Notes under the pieces: generated by a model
Told to the model about the DNA's origin: nothing
The model's database searches: none
The model's input: only the letters and a program-made list of their open reading frames with translations
Part shown: positions 1 to 7,113 of the stretch, piece by piece
Layout of the letters: each line of letters starts with the position of its first letter
Numbering within the stretch: position 1 is the stretch's first letter
NCBI GenBank assembly: GCA_016282215.1
Contig: JAEEKC010000226.1
Span: forward strand, 1 to 16,976
Reading direction: 5' to 3'
DNA: 16,976 bases
Source of the DNA: Lachnospiraceae bacterium
GTDB lineage: Bacteria > Bacillota > Clostridia > Lachnospirales > Lachnospiraceae
Made by a program: the position numbers and the translations under genes

Positions 1-785
1 ACATCCTCCGTGTAAGGCCGTGAAGGGATCACGGAGTTATAATCCGGGATAAACTTCGTATGGACACCGGATTTTTCACACAGTCCCACAATTTCCTTAA
101 GCCGTCCGTACTGTTCCAGCGCCAGGGTGATGGCGATCTCGTCGAGTTTATTCTGCGGCAGAATGTAAAACAGGTTGTCGATCTTGCCGATAACACGCAC
201 GCCTTTATATTCCGTGCCTCTCGGGATGGAATCATCCAAAATGCCGCGTACCACATAACCCCATTGCGGGTTATGGCGTACTCTGTCGATATACTGCTCC
301 GCTGCCCGGGAATATCCTACCAGCAGGATGTACTTGACATTGTAGCCTCTGGCGCGAAGGGACTGGAGCACCATAAAAACGATGATGCGGAAGGCTCCGT
401 CCAGACAGATGTTCAGCACATAGAAATAGAAGAGCATGGTTCTGGAAAAGTGAGGCTGTCTGATGACATACAAAATGCCGAGGAACAGAAACAGTCCCAC
501 GGTATTGGCCTTGATCACATTCCAGATGTCGCGCTTCATGCTGCTGGCGCGTTTGGCTGCGTACAGGTTGAATAAATAATACAGGATCAGATAGCCCGGA
601 ACGATCACCAGCAGGGCCGAAAAATAGGTCTGCCGATCCAGCGTACCGGCCGCTACATCCCGCATGAAAAATGCGATCCCGCTCTTAAATTTCAAAAACC
701 AGGCAAGCAGATACGTGATCACCACGAGCAGTGCATCTATGCACACATGCAGCCTGTTAAAGTACTTTTGGTTGTCCTTGATCAT
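1..785 (-). CDS. Polyprenyl-phosphate sugar phosphotransferase (initiating glycosyltransferase), N-terminal 261 residues, cut by window edge
   Basis: An open frame runs from an ATG at 785 off the left edge, 261 codons without a stop. Residues 1-120 contain several hydrophobic helices (around VCIDALLVVITYLLAWF, YFSALLVIVPGYLILYYLF and NTVGLFLFLGILYVI). They are followed by a Rossmann-like segment, KYILLVGYSRAAEQYIDRV, then GYVVRGILDDSIPRGTEYKG and VRVIGKIDNL. This is the usual front half of WcaJ/CpsE-type enzymes (membrane bundle plus CoA_binding_3 domain). The catalytic bacterial sugar-transferase domain must lie beyond the window. Such enzymes move a sugar-1-phosphate, often glucose- or galactose-1-phosphate, onto undecaprenyl phosphate at the inner membrane face, which starts a glycan. 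The substrate cannot be told from this part. An AAGGTG ribosome site lies 7 bases before the ATG. It follows the upstream GT2 by 30 bases and is probably co-transcribed. The family call is firm. Confidence 0.87.
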   Translation of the reverse strand, partial: MIKDNQKYFNRLHVCIDALLVVITYLLAWFLKFKSGIAFFMRDVAAGTLDRQTYFSALLVIVPGYLILYYLFNLYAAKRASSMKRDIWNVIKANTVGLFLFLGILYVIRQPHFSRTMLFYFYVLNICLDGAFRIIVFMVLQSLRARGYNVKYILLVGYSRAAEQYIDRVRHNPQWGYVVRGILDDSIPRGTEYKGVRVIGKIDNLFYILPQNKLDEIAITLALEQYGRLKEIVGLCEKSGVHTKFIPDYNSVIPSRPYTED

Positions 786-815
786 CTCAATTCACCTTGC
801 ACACTAAACTGTATT

Positions 816-1811
816 CTACCTTATTTTTGTAGAAAGGGCAAGATTCTTCCACAATAACAATTGCACCATAATATAAGAAGGCAGTCTTTTCAGGGAAAAT
901 CGTACCTTCCTGCTGCGTCCCTTTTCGGAAAGGGAAAGCCGGATCCCCTTCCATAATCCCCTGATATAGACGCCGCCAAGTCCCTTTACTGTAAAAAAAC
1001 AGGCCTTCACAAAAAAACCAACCAATAAAAACGGCAGATTCAGGATCAGCTGCAAAAGAGGCATATTCTTTGCGATCAGATATACGCTGTTTCTCGAAGA
1101 AAGGTCCACCTTAAAAGCATTATGCCGGCTGCCCGAAGTACCGCTGCCCGCATGGTAGACAATGGCTGCGGGTGCCGTCACATTCAAAAACCCGTGCAAA
1201 AGCGCGCGATAGCCCACATCCACATCCTCTAAATAGGCAAAATGGTTTTCATCAAACATTCCGAGCCTGACAAGCACATTCCTTCTGTAGATCGCAGCTC
1301 CCCCGCAGGCGGAAAAGACCCGGCGTGCTGCACTGTAGCGCTCGGCACTCTCTCCTTTTCCCCTGGCAAACGCCCAGCCAAGGGCACAGTATTCATCACC
1401 GACACCGTCGATGATCTCCGGCTCCTTCATGGAAAGCATCTTGGCAGAGGCGGAAAAAATGCGTTTATTCTTGCTGATCGCCTTTTCCATCTGCAGGACA
1501 AAATCCGGTTCCGTCACCGTATCATTGTTCAAAAGCAGTACGTATTCCGTATCCGCCGCCCTGATCCCCACGTTCACCGCATGGGCAAAGCCGCCGTTTT
1601 CCTGCAGCCTGATCAGCGCAGCCTTCGGGAACTTCTGCTCCACGATGCGCCAACTGTCATCCGTCGAGGCATCATCCACCACGATCACACGAAAGGACGT
1701 CCCTTTATTTCTGTAAAGAAAGGTCAGGCAGTCCTGCAGATACTGTTTGCCATTATAATTCGGTATGATCACCGTTGTTTTTGTGAAAATATCAATATCC
1801 GTTTTCTTCAT
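816..1811 (-). CDS. GT2 glycosyltransferase, rhamnosyltransferase (WbbL)-like
   Basis: This 331-residue family 2 glycosyltransferase has an N-terminal GT-A fold: VIIPNYNG at 14-21, the nucleotide-binding acidic pair VVDDAST around D46-D47, and the metal-binding LLLNNDT around D97. GMFDENHFAYLEDVDVGYR at 184-201 carries the likely acceptor/catalytic acidic residues. The layout matches WbbL/RfbF-type enzymes that transfer rhamnose or a similar sugar to a lipid-linked intermediate. Residues 250-280 are hydrophobic and probably hold the protein at the membrane. The donor sugar cannot be read from sequence. No Shine-Dalgarno is visible before the ATG, and the start lies in a tandem duplication (1794-1898) that places an 11-codon decoy reading frame just upstream with the same first six residues, MKKTDI. 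It follows a 170-base AT-rich gap, the longest in the window, so it may have its own promoter. Confidence 0.88.
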   Translation of the reverse strand: MKKTDIDIFTKTTVIIPNYNGKQYLQDCLTFLYRNKGTSFRVIVVDDASTDDSWRIVEQKFPKAALIRLQENGGFAHAVNVGIRAADTEYVLLLNNDTVTEPDFVLQMEKAISKNKRIFSASAKMLSMKEPEIIDGVGDEYCALGWAFARGKGESAERYSAARRVFSACGGAAIYRRNVLVRLGMFDENHFAYLEDVDVGYRALLHGFLNVTAPAAIVYHAGSGTSGSRHNAFKVDLSSRNSVYLIAKNMPLLQLILNLPFLLVGFFVKACFFTVKGLGGVYIRGLWKGIRLSLSEKGRSRKVRFSLKRLPSYIMVQLLLWKNLALSTKIR

Positions 1812-1898
1812 AATTTAAATTTATTAGTAGTTTATCGATAAAGTATATAAATATCCGTTTTCTTCATAATTAACTAGTAGTATATCGCTAAAGTATAT
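1794..1898. repeat. Imperfect tandem duplication of about 50-55 bp over a gene start
   Basis: Unit 1 is 1794-1848 and unit 2 is 1850-1898. The first 22 bases are identical (1794-1815 against 1850-1871). A short indel follows, then TAGTAG in both units, then an 18-base stretch matching at 16 positions (1831-1848 against 1881-1898). The identical part covers the start codon and first six codons of the downstream GT2 gene, so the second unit recreates a start codon. Confidence 0.8.
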
Positions 1899-1981
1899 TC
1901 ATATTCGATATTGATCAGTATAAATATACACTTCAAACATTCATTTTTCTGCACGGAAAGTTTTAAGGATTTCTTAAACAC
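1812..1981. other. AT-rich intergenic region, 170 bp, no clear terminator or promoter
   Basis: This is the longest gap between genes here. It holds the tandem duplication and is much more AT-rich than the flanking genes. On the minus strand several TATACT-like hexamers occur (for example within 1885-1897), but none has a convincing -35 at 16-18 bases. A weak A/T-only hairpin (TTTAAG/CTTAAA) lies near 1961-1977 with no U-tract. A promoter is plausible but not demonstrated. Confidence 0.5.
1832..1867 (-). CDS. Possible 11-codon leader ORF made by duplication of the GT2 start
   Basis: The peptide MKKTDIYILYR followed by TAA starts at 1867, 56 bases upstream of the true GT2 start. Its first six codons equal those of the downstream gene because both lie inside the tandem repeat at 1794-1898. 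No Shine-Dalgarno precedes either start. It may be a relic of the duplication, or a small upstream frame that changes ribosome access to the real gene. There is no sequence evidence that the peptide itself has a function. Confidence 0.25.
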   Translation of the reverse strand: MKKTDIYILYR

Positions 1982-3367
1982 TTAATTGCCGCTGATCAGG
2001 AACTCCGGCAGATATAACAGTCGTCCGCTCCTGCGCTGCTTTTCTGAAACACTTTTGAGCTGCTTTTCGTGATCTTCTCCTGTTTTTCTCAGTTTCCGCA
2101 ATTTGTTCTTTCCGGCTGCTTCATATTCTGCCCTGGTGCGGATCAGTCCGTTGGCTGCTTTATCCACATCCAGCGGCAGGGATGCCCGATGCAGATAACC
2201 GCTATAGTGATAATTCATGCCCTCAAACAGACGCACACCGCCCAGCACAGGCCCTGCCGTCACTCGCCCATGGGCAATCTTCCGGCCGCAGATTCCCCAG
2301 ATATCCGAGCGGACTGACAGGATGTCCGGCTGATAGGCAGTTGCGTAGAAACCAAGATGCTTGGTATGGGAAACCGTCACATCCCAGTCAAGCTGCGCAT
2401 AAAAATCCTCCAGTGCTCTTTTCCCTGCCTCATAGGCATAGCGCTTGCTGTCCGGATTATCAGCGGTAGAACCTTTGTCCGTTCTCCAATGATATAAGAT
2501 GCGTGGCACATGAACGATATGCTTTTTCATATAATCCGCAGGAAAATAGCCATAAGGCAAAAGACTTCCGTCTTCCTGCTGCGCAGCGGTCTGCTTTTCC
2601 AGCCTGGTCCACTCAATGCCGAGCACTGCGCGCAGAAACAGATCATAATCCTGTGCACCGTCATAAGCATGGCGGAGTTTCAGCTTTTCAAACAGATTCC
2701 GCTTCATCACCGCAAAATGACAGATATAGTTATTGGTAAGCAAAAGATCCAGATTAAAATCCGGTTTCATATTCGGCTCAAACACTCTGCCAAGGTCTGC
2801 CGAAATCTTATCTTCATCTGTGTAGGCCATATCACAGGCCGGATCATCGGCGAAGACCTTTGCAACCTCTTTTAACGCTTCCGGTGCCAGCACATCATCA
2901 TGATCCAGAAGACCGATCAGGTCTCCTGTCGCAAACTCCAGTGCGGCATTGGTATTATCGGAAATACCCTCATTCATGGAAATATGCTGATAGTTTATCC
3001 TCTCGTCCTCGTATTTTTCCGCCAGCTGCTGCAGCCTGTCATCATCGGATGCATCTGCTATGACCAGCTGCCAGTTCCGGTAGGTCTGACCCAGCACGCT
3101 TTCGATCATATCCTTAAAATATTCCGGTTTCGTATGATATGCCGGTACGAGCAGGGAAATGCATTCCTTTTCATGATCGGCAAAAGCATCCGGCTTTGCC
3201 TGTCTTTTTCCGATCAGGGACTGTCGTTTGACAGGATGCGGATAGCGATAGACCTTTCTCTGCCAGGTATCCATGCCGCTTTTGTCCTTCCGCTCTGCCA
3301 CGGCCCATACGGTATCCTTAATACCATTTCGTTTCATATAAGATATCGTTCTTCGGACATTACCCAT
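1982..3367 (-). CDS. GT2 glycosyltransferase, DHDD type, paralogous to the N-terminal domain of the 677-residue enzyme
   Basis: This 461-residue protein has a GT-A domain at about 68-300: SLLVPAYHTKPEYF, the acidic LVIADASDDD (around 101-110), the metal-binding LLDHDDVL (D155-D158), YTDEDK, TNNYICHFAVMKR at 211-223 and the late motif ILYHWRTDKGSTA at 290-302. The same motifs recur in the same order in the first GT domain of the gene at 12893-14926, so the two domains are paralogues. An extra loop, rich in Q, E and Y, lies around 254-282. The C-terminal 150 residues contain a segment that may be a partial second fold and a basic tail. No membrane segment is seen, so it probably works at the cytoplasmic face. 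Its start overlaps the stop of the upstream membrane protein by 8 bases, which indicates translational coupling. A GAGGG-type ribosome site lies inside that gene. Donor and linkage are unknown. Confidence 0.88.
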   Translation of the reverse strand: MGNVRRTISYMKRNGIKDTVWAVAERKDKSGMDTWQRKVYRYPHPVKRQSLIGKRQAKPDAFADHEKECISLLVPAYHTKPEYFKDMIESVLGQTYRNWQLVIADASDDDRLQQLAEKYEDERINYQHISMNEGISDNTNAALEFATGDLIGLLDHDDVLAPEALKEVAKVFADDPACDMAYTDEDKISADLGRVFEPNMKPDFNLDLLLTNNYICHFAVMKRNLFEKLKLRHAYDGAQDYDLFLRAVLGIEWTRLEKQTAAQQEDGSLLPYGYFPADYMKKHIVHVPRILYHWRTDKGSTADNPDSKRYAYEAGKRALEDFYAQLDWDVTVSHTKHLGFYATAYQPDILSVRSDIWGICGRKIAHGRVTAGPVLGGVRLFEGMNYHYSGYLHRASLPLDVDKAANGLIRTRAEYEAAGKNKLRKLRKTGEDHEKQLKSVSEKQRRSGRLLYLPEFLISGN

Positions 3368-5249
3368 GGTGGTCTTCCCTCTCGTTCTTTTTCAACAGAT
3401 ACCCATCAGCCAGATAACAAAGAAAAGCAAACAGGAGCACATAGCCCGCAAGATACACGGGATAATAGTACATAAAGAGCCTCGACGGCGCTGTCAGAAT
3501 GATCAGCGGTACTTTGATCAGACTGCAGGCAAGCACCGCCACTCCCGCAAGATCCCTCTTCATTATGAAGAAGATCAGTCCTGCTGTCAGGATCAGGATC
3601 GGCCAGAGCGGCGCATATACAAAATCATAGATGCCGAGTTTCTGATCATAATCTCTATGCTGCCTCAGCTCCAGAAAGCGGATAACTGCGCTCCTGACGC
3701 CGTCCGACAGCGGCGCCGATAACGGATACTCAGCAAATGCCGCATGATTCGGATTATCCATATCCGCAGTCAGCTTCGTCGTATCCATCAAAAGATCCTT
3801 GCTTTGAAGGAAGTTTTCAAGCCGCTCCTGTAAAAACACCTCCGGATAGCGAAGGATCAATTTGTAATAGGCCCGTTTTGCCGCTGAAAACTGCTGCGGT
3901 GTATAGCTGCGCTGGAAATCCGGCTCGCCCCAGAATAAGTTGATGCCATTCTTCCCTTCGGCGACACCTTTTAACGTAATCTCTACATTGATCACCTGAT
4001 CGATCTCATTTAATAACACAAGATCTTCTTCAGCTCCGGAAGTATGTGCTTTCTCTACAAGCTGTACTAAAGGGAGAACCATGCCCGTCAGTTCATACTG
4101 TTGTCCGCTTTCCATCCGTTCACCGATCTTCTGCGGAACAAACAGAAGGACAAAAAAAATAAAAAACACCAGTATTGCTTTGAATGATTTTCGTTTCTCA
4201 AGTAATAACAACAGTATCGGAAACAGGATCAGGTAATAAATAGCTTCTGTTCTCCAAACAGTCAGCACTGCTGCCGACACACATATCAGCACCATTTTGA
4301 CAGTGAGTTTTCCACCATTCGAAACAAGAGTTGTGGAAAATTTGTCAGACAATTTATTGGTTTCTGCGGTCAACGATTTTGCAACTCTTCTTGCATTATT
4401 ACGGTCGTTATCTTTGTTTTTGCAGGAATCGCCCTGTCTTCGATGTTTTGCAATGACATACAGCTCCGACAAGATCGTCAGCTCCAAAAAAGCCCATATA
4501 TTCATGCGCATCGGGTACAGATCCGAATCCAGAACCGGAAGCATAACAAACGGTATCAATAATACCCAGCAATGCTTTGGGTGAAATCCTGCAATTTGCC
4601 CCGTTTTCTCACCCCATTGACTGCTTTGTTCAATTTCTGCTTTTCCTGTGGTTTCTCCCCCTTCGGAAAATGAGTTATCCACATTGATTTTTTTCTTTCC
4701 ACAAAGCCCGGAAAGATTACAAAACACGCGGGATGCCATAAGCGAGATCACGGCCGCCTGCATCACGATCACTCCTGATGGAAACGGCAGCAGCATCAGC
4801 GCGAAGATGTAAAAAACGCTTGTCAGATAATTCTGCCAAAAGCTCGGATATAGATGGATCGCCGAGGACAAAATCCCAAATTCATCCATTCTCCAGATGC
4901 CCGGCCAGATCAATAACAGGAGTAATATCTGAACAAAAAAGTATCCGATCGCCACTCTGCGAAAGGTCTTATCCGCCGATCTGAAAAACCAGGGCAGCCA
5001 CTGCCAGAGAAATAATACCAGCGCCAGAAAGCAGATTTTTACGGCGACGGTCTCCACCGACTTTGCAGTATTTTTCAGATCCGAAAAATCAAATACCGTA
5101 TACTGAAAGATCAGCCGGTCTGTCAGAAAACTGATCAGAAAATGGAACAGGGCGATCACGACACCTGCCTTATGCAGTTTGAGTTTACCTACTTTCCATT
5201 CCATTGCTTTTTTTAGTTTATTACATGTTTTACGATTCCGTATTGTCAT
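3360..5249 (-). CDS. Large polytopic membrane protein, GT-C-like (DUF6020 type), candidate lipid-linked-sugar glycosyltransferase
   Basis: This 629-residue protein has about ten or more hydrophobic helices. After the second or third helix, in what would be the first outer loop, it has LIWPGIWRMDEFGIL (D122, E123), the position where GT-C enzymes keep catalytic acidic residues. Other landmarks are YPMRMN at 245-250, WRTEAIYYL at 332-340 and PSRLFMYYYP at 588-597. These resemble the DUF6020-type proteins of Firmicute polysaccharide loci. That family assignment is from memory of motif style, and the GT-C function is inferred. Two long hydrophilic stretches (about 184-226 and 266-316) interrupt the membrane core. 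No good Shine-Dalgarno precedes the ATG at 5249. A Met at residue 16 (5204) is an alternative start but is no better served. Only 11 bases separate it from the upstream gene. It could be the partner of the GtrA/GtrB-like pair at 11604-12880. Confidence 0.75.
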   Translation of the reverse strand: MTIRNRKTCNKLKKAMEWKVGKLKLHKAGVVIALFHFLISFLTDRLIFQYTVFDFSDLKNTAKSVETVAVKICFLALVLFLWQWLPWFFRSADKTFRRVAIGYFFVQILLLLLIWPGIWRMDEFGILSSAIHLYPSFWQNYLTSVFYIFALMLLPFPSGVIVMQAAVISLMASRVFCNLSGLCGKKKINVDNSFSEGGETTGKAEIEQSSQWGEKTGQIAGFHPKHCWVLLIPFVMLPVLDSDLYPMRMNIWAFLELTILSELYVIAKHRRQGDSCKNKDNDRNNARRVAKSLTAETNKLSDKFSTTLVSNGGKLTVKMVLICVSAAVLTVWRTEAIYYLILFPILLLLLEKRKSFKAILVFFIFFVLLFVPQKIGERMESGQQYELTGMVLPLVQLVEKAHTSGAEEDLVLLNEIDQVINVEITLKGVAEGKNGINLFWGEPDFQRSYTPQQFSAAKRAYYKLILRYPEVFLQERLENFLQSKDLLMDTTKLTADMDNPNHAAFAEYPLSAPLSDGVRSAVIRFLELRQHRDYDQKLGIYDFVYAPLWPILILTAGLIFFIMKRDLAGVAVLACSLIKVPLIILTAPSRLFMYYYPVYLAGYVLLFAFLCYLADGYLLKKNEREDHHG

Positions 5250-5260
5250 CCCGCGAATCT

Positions 5261-5989
5261 TTACTGTGCGAGAAATACATCCAGTTCCGCCGGGGTGCCG
5301 AGGACATGCACTTTATCCGCATCGACTATGGAAATGCGGACTTCCATACCCTGACTGATCATATAGTTATACAAAGGCGCCACATACTTTTCGCCTTTTT
5401 CCAGTTTTTCTTCTGATGAATAGTATTCCTGATAGAGTTTCTCGTAGAGGCCGCAGGTCTTAAAATAATATGCGCCAAGGGTGCAGTTATCAGAGATCCG
5501 CTGCTTCTCCCGTACCTCCACTACCTTTCCGTTTTCATCGAGCCTTGCAAAGCTCCAATGGTCACCGGGCGCATGGAAACAGGGGATAAAGCCGTCTCCC
5601 GCAATCTGTCCTTCATTCATCTGACCGGCCTCAACATAGGTATCGATGTTATAGATCATAAGACCGCTGTCTGCATCCCAGAAAGGCTGTGCCAGCATGG
5701 CCGTTGTCGCCTGACCGTCCGTTGTATGATCAAGCTCCACCAGCTTTACGTTCTCTATTCCCATCTTCCGGCAGGCAGAGCGGATAAACTCTCCCGCCCG
5801 GTCTTCCTTTCGAACCACAAATATATAATCGTTTTCCGGCTTTTGGAAGCCCGAAAGGCTCTCCATCGACCACTCAAAGAGCGTTTTTCCTTTCGCTTCG
5901 ATCTGATATTTCGGAACCGTATAACCCGCTTCCCGGAACCGGCTTCCCAGCCCGGCCATAGTGATCAGGATCGTTAATTTTTCGCTCAT
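5261..5989 (-). CDS. Nucleotidyltransferase of the sugar-/alcohol-phosphate family (NTP_transferase)
   Basis: The 242-residue product has the pyrophosphorylase signature ILITMAGLGSRFREAGYTVPKY: G13-x-G15-x-R17 binds the nucleotide phosphates and K27 is the usual catalytic lysine. The second conserved block is LMIYNIDTYVE, with the metal-binding D116. HTTDGQATTAML at 88-99 is typical of this short subfamily found in capsule loci. The reaction would be NTP + X-phosphate to NDP-X + pyrophosphate. Whether X is a sugar or a small alcohol cannot be read. The start was set at 5989 rather than the ATG at 6025, because GGAGGA (5996-6001) lies 6 bases before 5989 and nothing comparable precedes 6025. 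It has its own promoter (6082-6110). It probably works with the HAD and phosphotransferase genes at 8844-10746. Confidence 0.85.
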   Translation of the reverse strand: MSEKLTILITMAGLGSRFREAGYTVPKYQIEAKGKTLFEWSMESLSGFQKPENDYIFVVRKEDRAGEFIRSACRKMGIENVKLVELDHTTDGQATTAMLAQPFWDADSGLMIYNIDTYVEAGQMNEGQIAGDGFIPCFHAPGDHWSFARLDENGKVVEVREKQRISDNCTLGAYYFKTCGLYEKLYQEYYSSEEKLEKGEKYVAPLYNYMISQGMEVRISIVDADKVHVLGTPAELDVFLAQ

Positions 5990-5995
5990 GTCTCT

Positions 5996-6001
5996 TCCTC
6001 C
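5996..6001 (-). promoter_or_regulatory. Ribosome binding site that sets the nucleotidyltransferase start
   Basis: GGAGGA, 6 bases before the ATG at 5989. It favours the 242-residue product over a 254-residue form starting at 6025. Confidence 0.8.
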
Positions 6002-6031
6002 GGTTTTCCTGAATTCATCAATCACTGTGCT

Positions 6032-6049
6032 TTTGCGGCATTCCGCAAA
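6032..6049 (-). promoter_or_regulatory. Small hairpin in the 5' leader of the nucleotidyltransferase mRNA
   Basis: A perfect 7-bp inverted repeat (TTTGCGG / CCGCAAA) with a 4-base loop lies between the predicted transcription start (about 6075) and the start codon at 5989. It has no U-tract, so it is not a simple terminator. It may stabilise the leader or have no role. Confidence 0.4.
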
Positions 6050-6081
6050 TCATGTAGCATGCGCACGTAAAACCACCATAT

Positions 6082-6110
6082 ATTGTACCATATCACGCAT
6101 GATGGGGCAA
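6082..6110 (-). promoter_or_regulatory. Sigma-A-type promoter driving the nucleotidyltransferase and downstream genes
   Basis: On the minus strand TTGCCC (6105-6110, 4 of 6 to TTGACA) and TACAAT (6082-6087, 5 of 6 to TATAAT) are separated by exactly 17 bases. It lies in the 139-base gap between the acyltransferase and nucleotidyltransferase genes. Transcription would start near 6075 and leave a leader of about 85 bases. This is the best promoter match I found in the window. Confidence 0.6.
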
Positions 6111-6128
6111 GGGGACTTATTCAGAATA

Positions 6129-7097
6129 TTACGATAACAGGAAGATCAGCAGTTCTATGACAGGCATTTGAAACAGATAGATAAAATAGGTCAGGCCTGA
6201 GAGTTTTTTCACTGCCGGCCGCAGGCGCTCAGGGCAGATATCAGGCCCGCAAAGAAGCAGCAGCAGGCTGGCAAAAAAGAGCGTGATCACCAGAAAATCA
6301 AGCTTGCTGCGATGTCCGAGATTGGTATAGAAGACGATCGCCATCAGGATCAGATTCGGAAAAGCCACAAAGAGAAGCCCGCCGGCCATACCGCGAAAAG
6401 ACGTCTTCGCACCGCCGCGGCTGCAAAAAAAGCCGCTCACTCCACCGAGAAAGATCCCAAGACCCAGTCCTGCAAGGGCTCTCAGAAAAGCATGATAGGA
6501 AAAGATCACATCGATCTTGCCGATCAGCCTGAAATAGTAGGCATACAGGCTTACCGCAGCCGCAAGACCGGATAAGACCAGCACCTTCCTGCCAAATAAC
6601 AGATAAACAGCCACATAAAAAAGGCTGCCCCAGAACAGCACGGCAACATACCAGTTCGCAGAGATCAGCACCTCTCCGCCGATGGGGGAGCATTGCAGCA
6701 TCAAAAACTCAGCCAGGCAGTTTTTCAGACACAAAAGAGCCTGCCGAAAACCCATAGGCAGCGTGATCATCCTGACGATCAGCATGGCGATCAGGCTCAG
6801 GAAATACAGGGGATAGAGCCGCAAAAACTTCTTTTTGGCATAGCGCAGAAAATAGGAAGGCTTCGAACCCGCGTCCGGCTGATCCTTAGTCTCTTCCCGT
6901 TTCAGACAGCTCTGATAAACGCCAAGCCCGCTCAGCAGAAAAAAGAACTCCACGCCAAGATACCCTATATGAAAATAGGGCCACTCCGTCTTTGCCGAGA
7001 TATGAAAGCCCAGGACCACAAGGCAAAAGAGGATCCGCCAGATCTCGATATCGGACTTCCGTCCCTGTTTTTCCTTTATGTCCGTCTTTTTCTCCAT
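6129..7097 (-). CDS. Acyltransferase-3 family membrane O-acyltransferase (OafA-like)
   Basis: The 322-residue product is nearly all hydrophobic helices. It opens with KSDIEIWRILFCLVVLGFHIS, the standard first helix of the acyltransferase-3 family, with the essential histidine in GFH. IGYLGVEFFFLLSG follows, and then the basic FLRYAKKKFLRLYPLYF. These enzymes move acetyl or succinyl groups onto surface sugars. Here the likely target is the repeat unit or a side group made by this locus, which is inference from context. A longer form from an ATG at 7136 is possible, but it overlaps the CotH gene end and adds an atypical 13-residue extension. The ATG at 7097 has AGG 8 bases before it and gives the usual family N-terminus. 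Only 16 bases separate it from the CotH stop. Confidence 0.85.
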   Translation of the reverse strand: MEKKTDIKEKQGRKSDIEIWRILFCLVVLGFHISAKTEWPYFHIGYLGVEFFFLLSGLGVYQSCLKREETKDQPDAGSKPSYFLRYAKKKFLRLYPLYFLSLIAMLIVRMITLPMGFRQALLCLKNCLAEFLMLQCSPIGGEVLISANWYVAVLFWGSLFYVAVYLLFGRKVLVLSGLAAAVSLYAYYFRLIGKIDVIFSYHAFLRALAGLGLGIFLGGVSGFFCSRGGAKTSFRGMAGGLLFVAFPNLILMAIVFYTNLGHRSKLDFLVITLFFASLLLLLCGPDICPERLRPAVKKLSGLTYFIYLFQMPVIELLIFLLS

Positions 7098-7113
7098 CTT
7101 TCCAACCTGCCGC

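Noticed and set aside
60..575. 171-residue plus-strand open frame at the left edge
   Set aside because: The opposite strand is open across the same bases and encodes the recognisable initiating sugar phosphotransferase. The plus frame has no family features.
1961..1977. Inverted repeat TTTAAG/CTTAAA as a terminator after the 461-residue GT gene
   Set aside because: The stem is only six A/T-rich pairs and no T-run follows on the minus strand. It is not a credible intrinsic terminator.
4675..4683. TTATCCACA, a perfect DnaA-box match
   Set aside because: It is a single copy inside a coding sequence, with no second box cluster, AT-rich unwinding element or dnaA/dnaN nearby. Chance is the better explanation.
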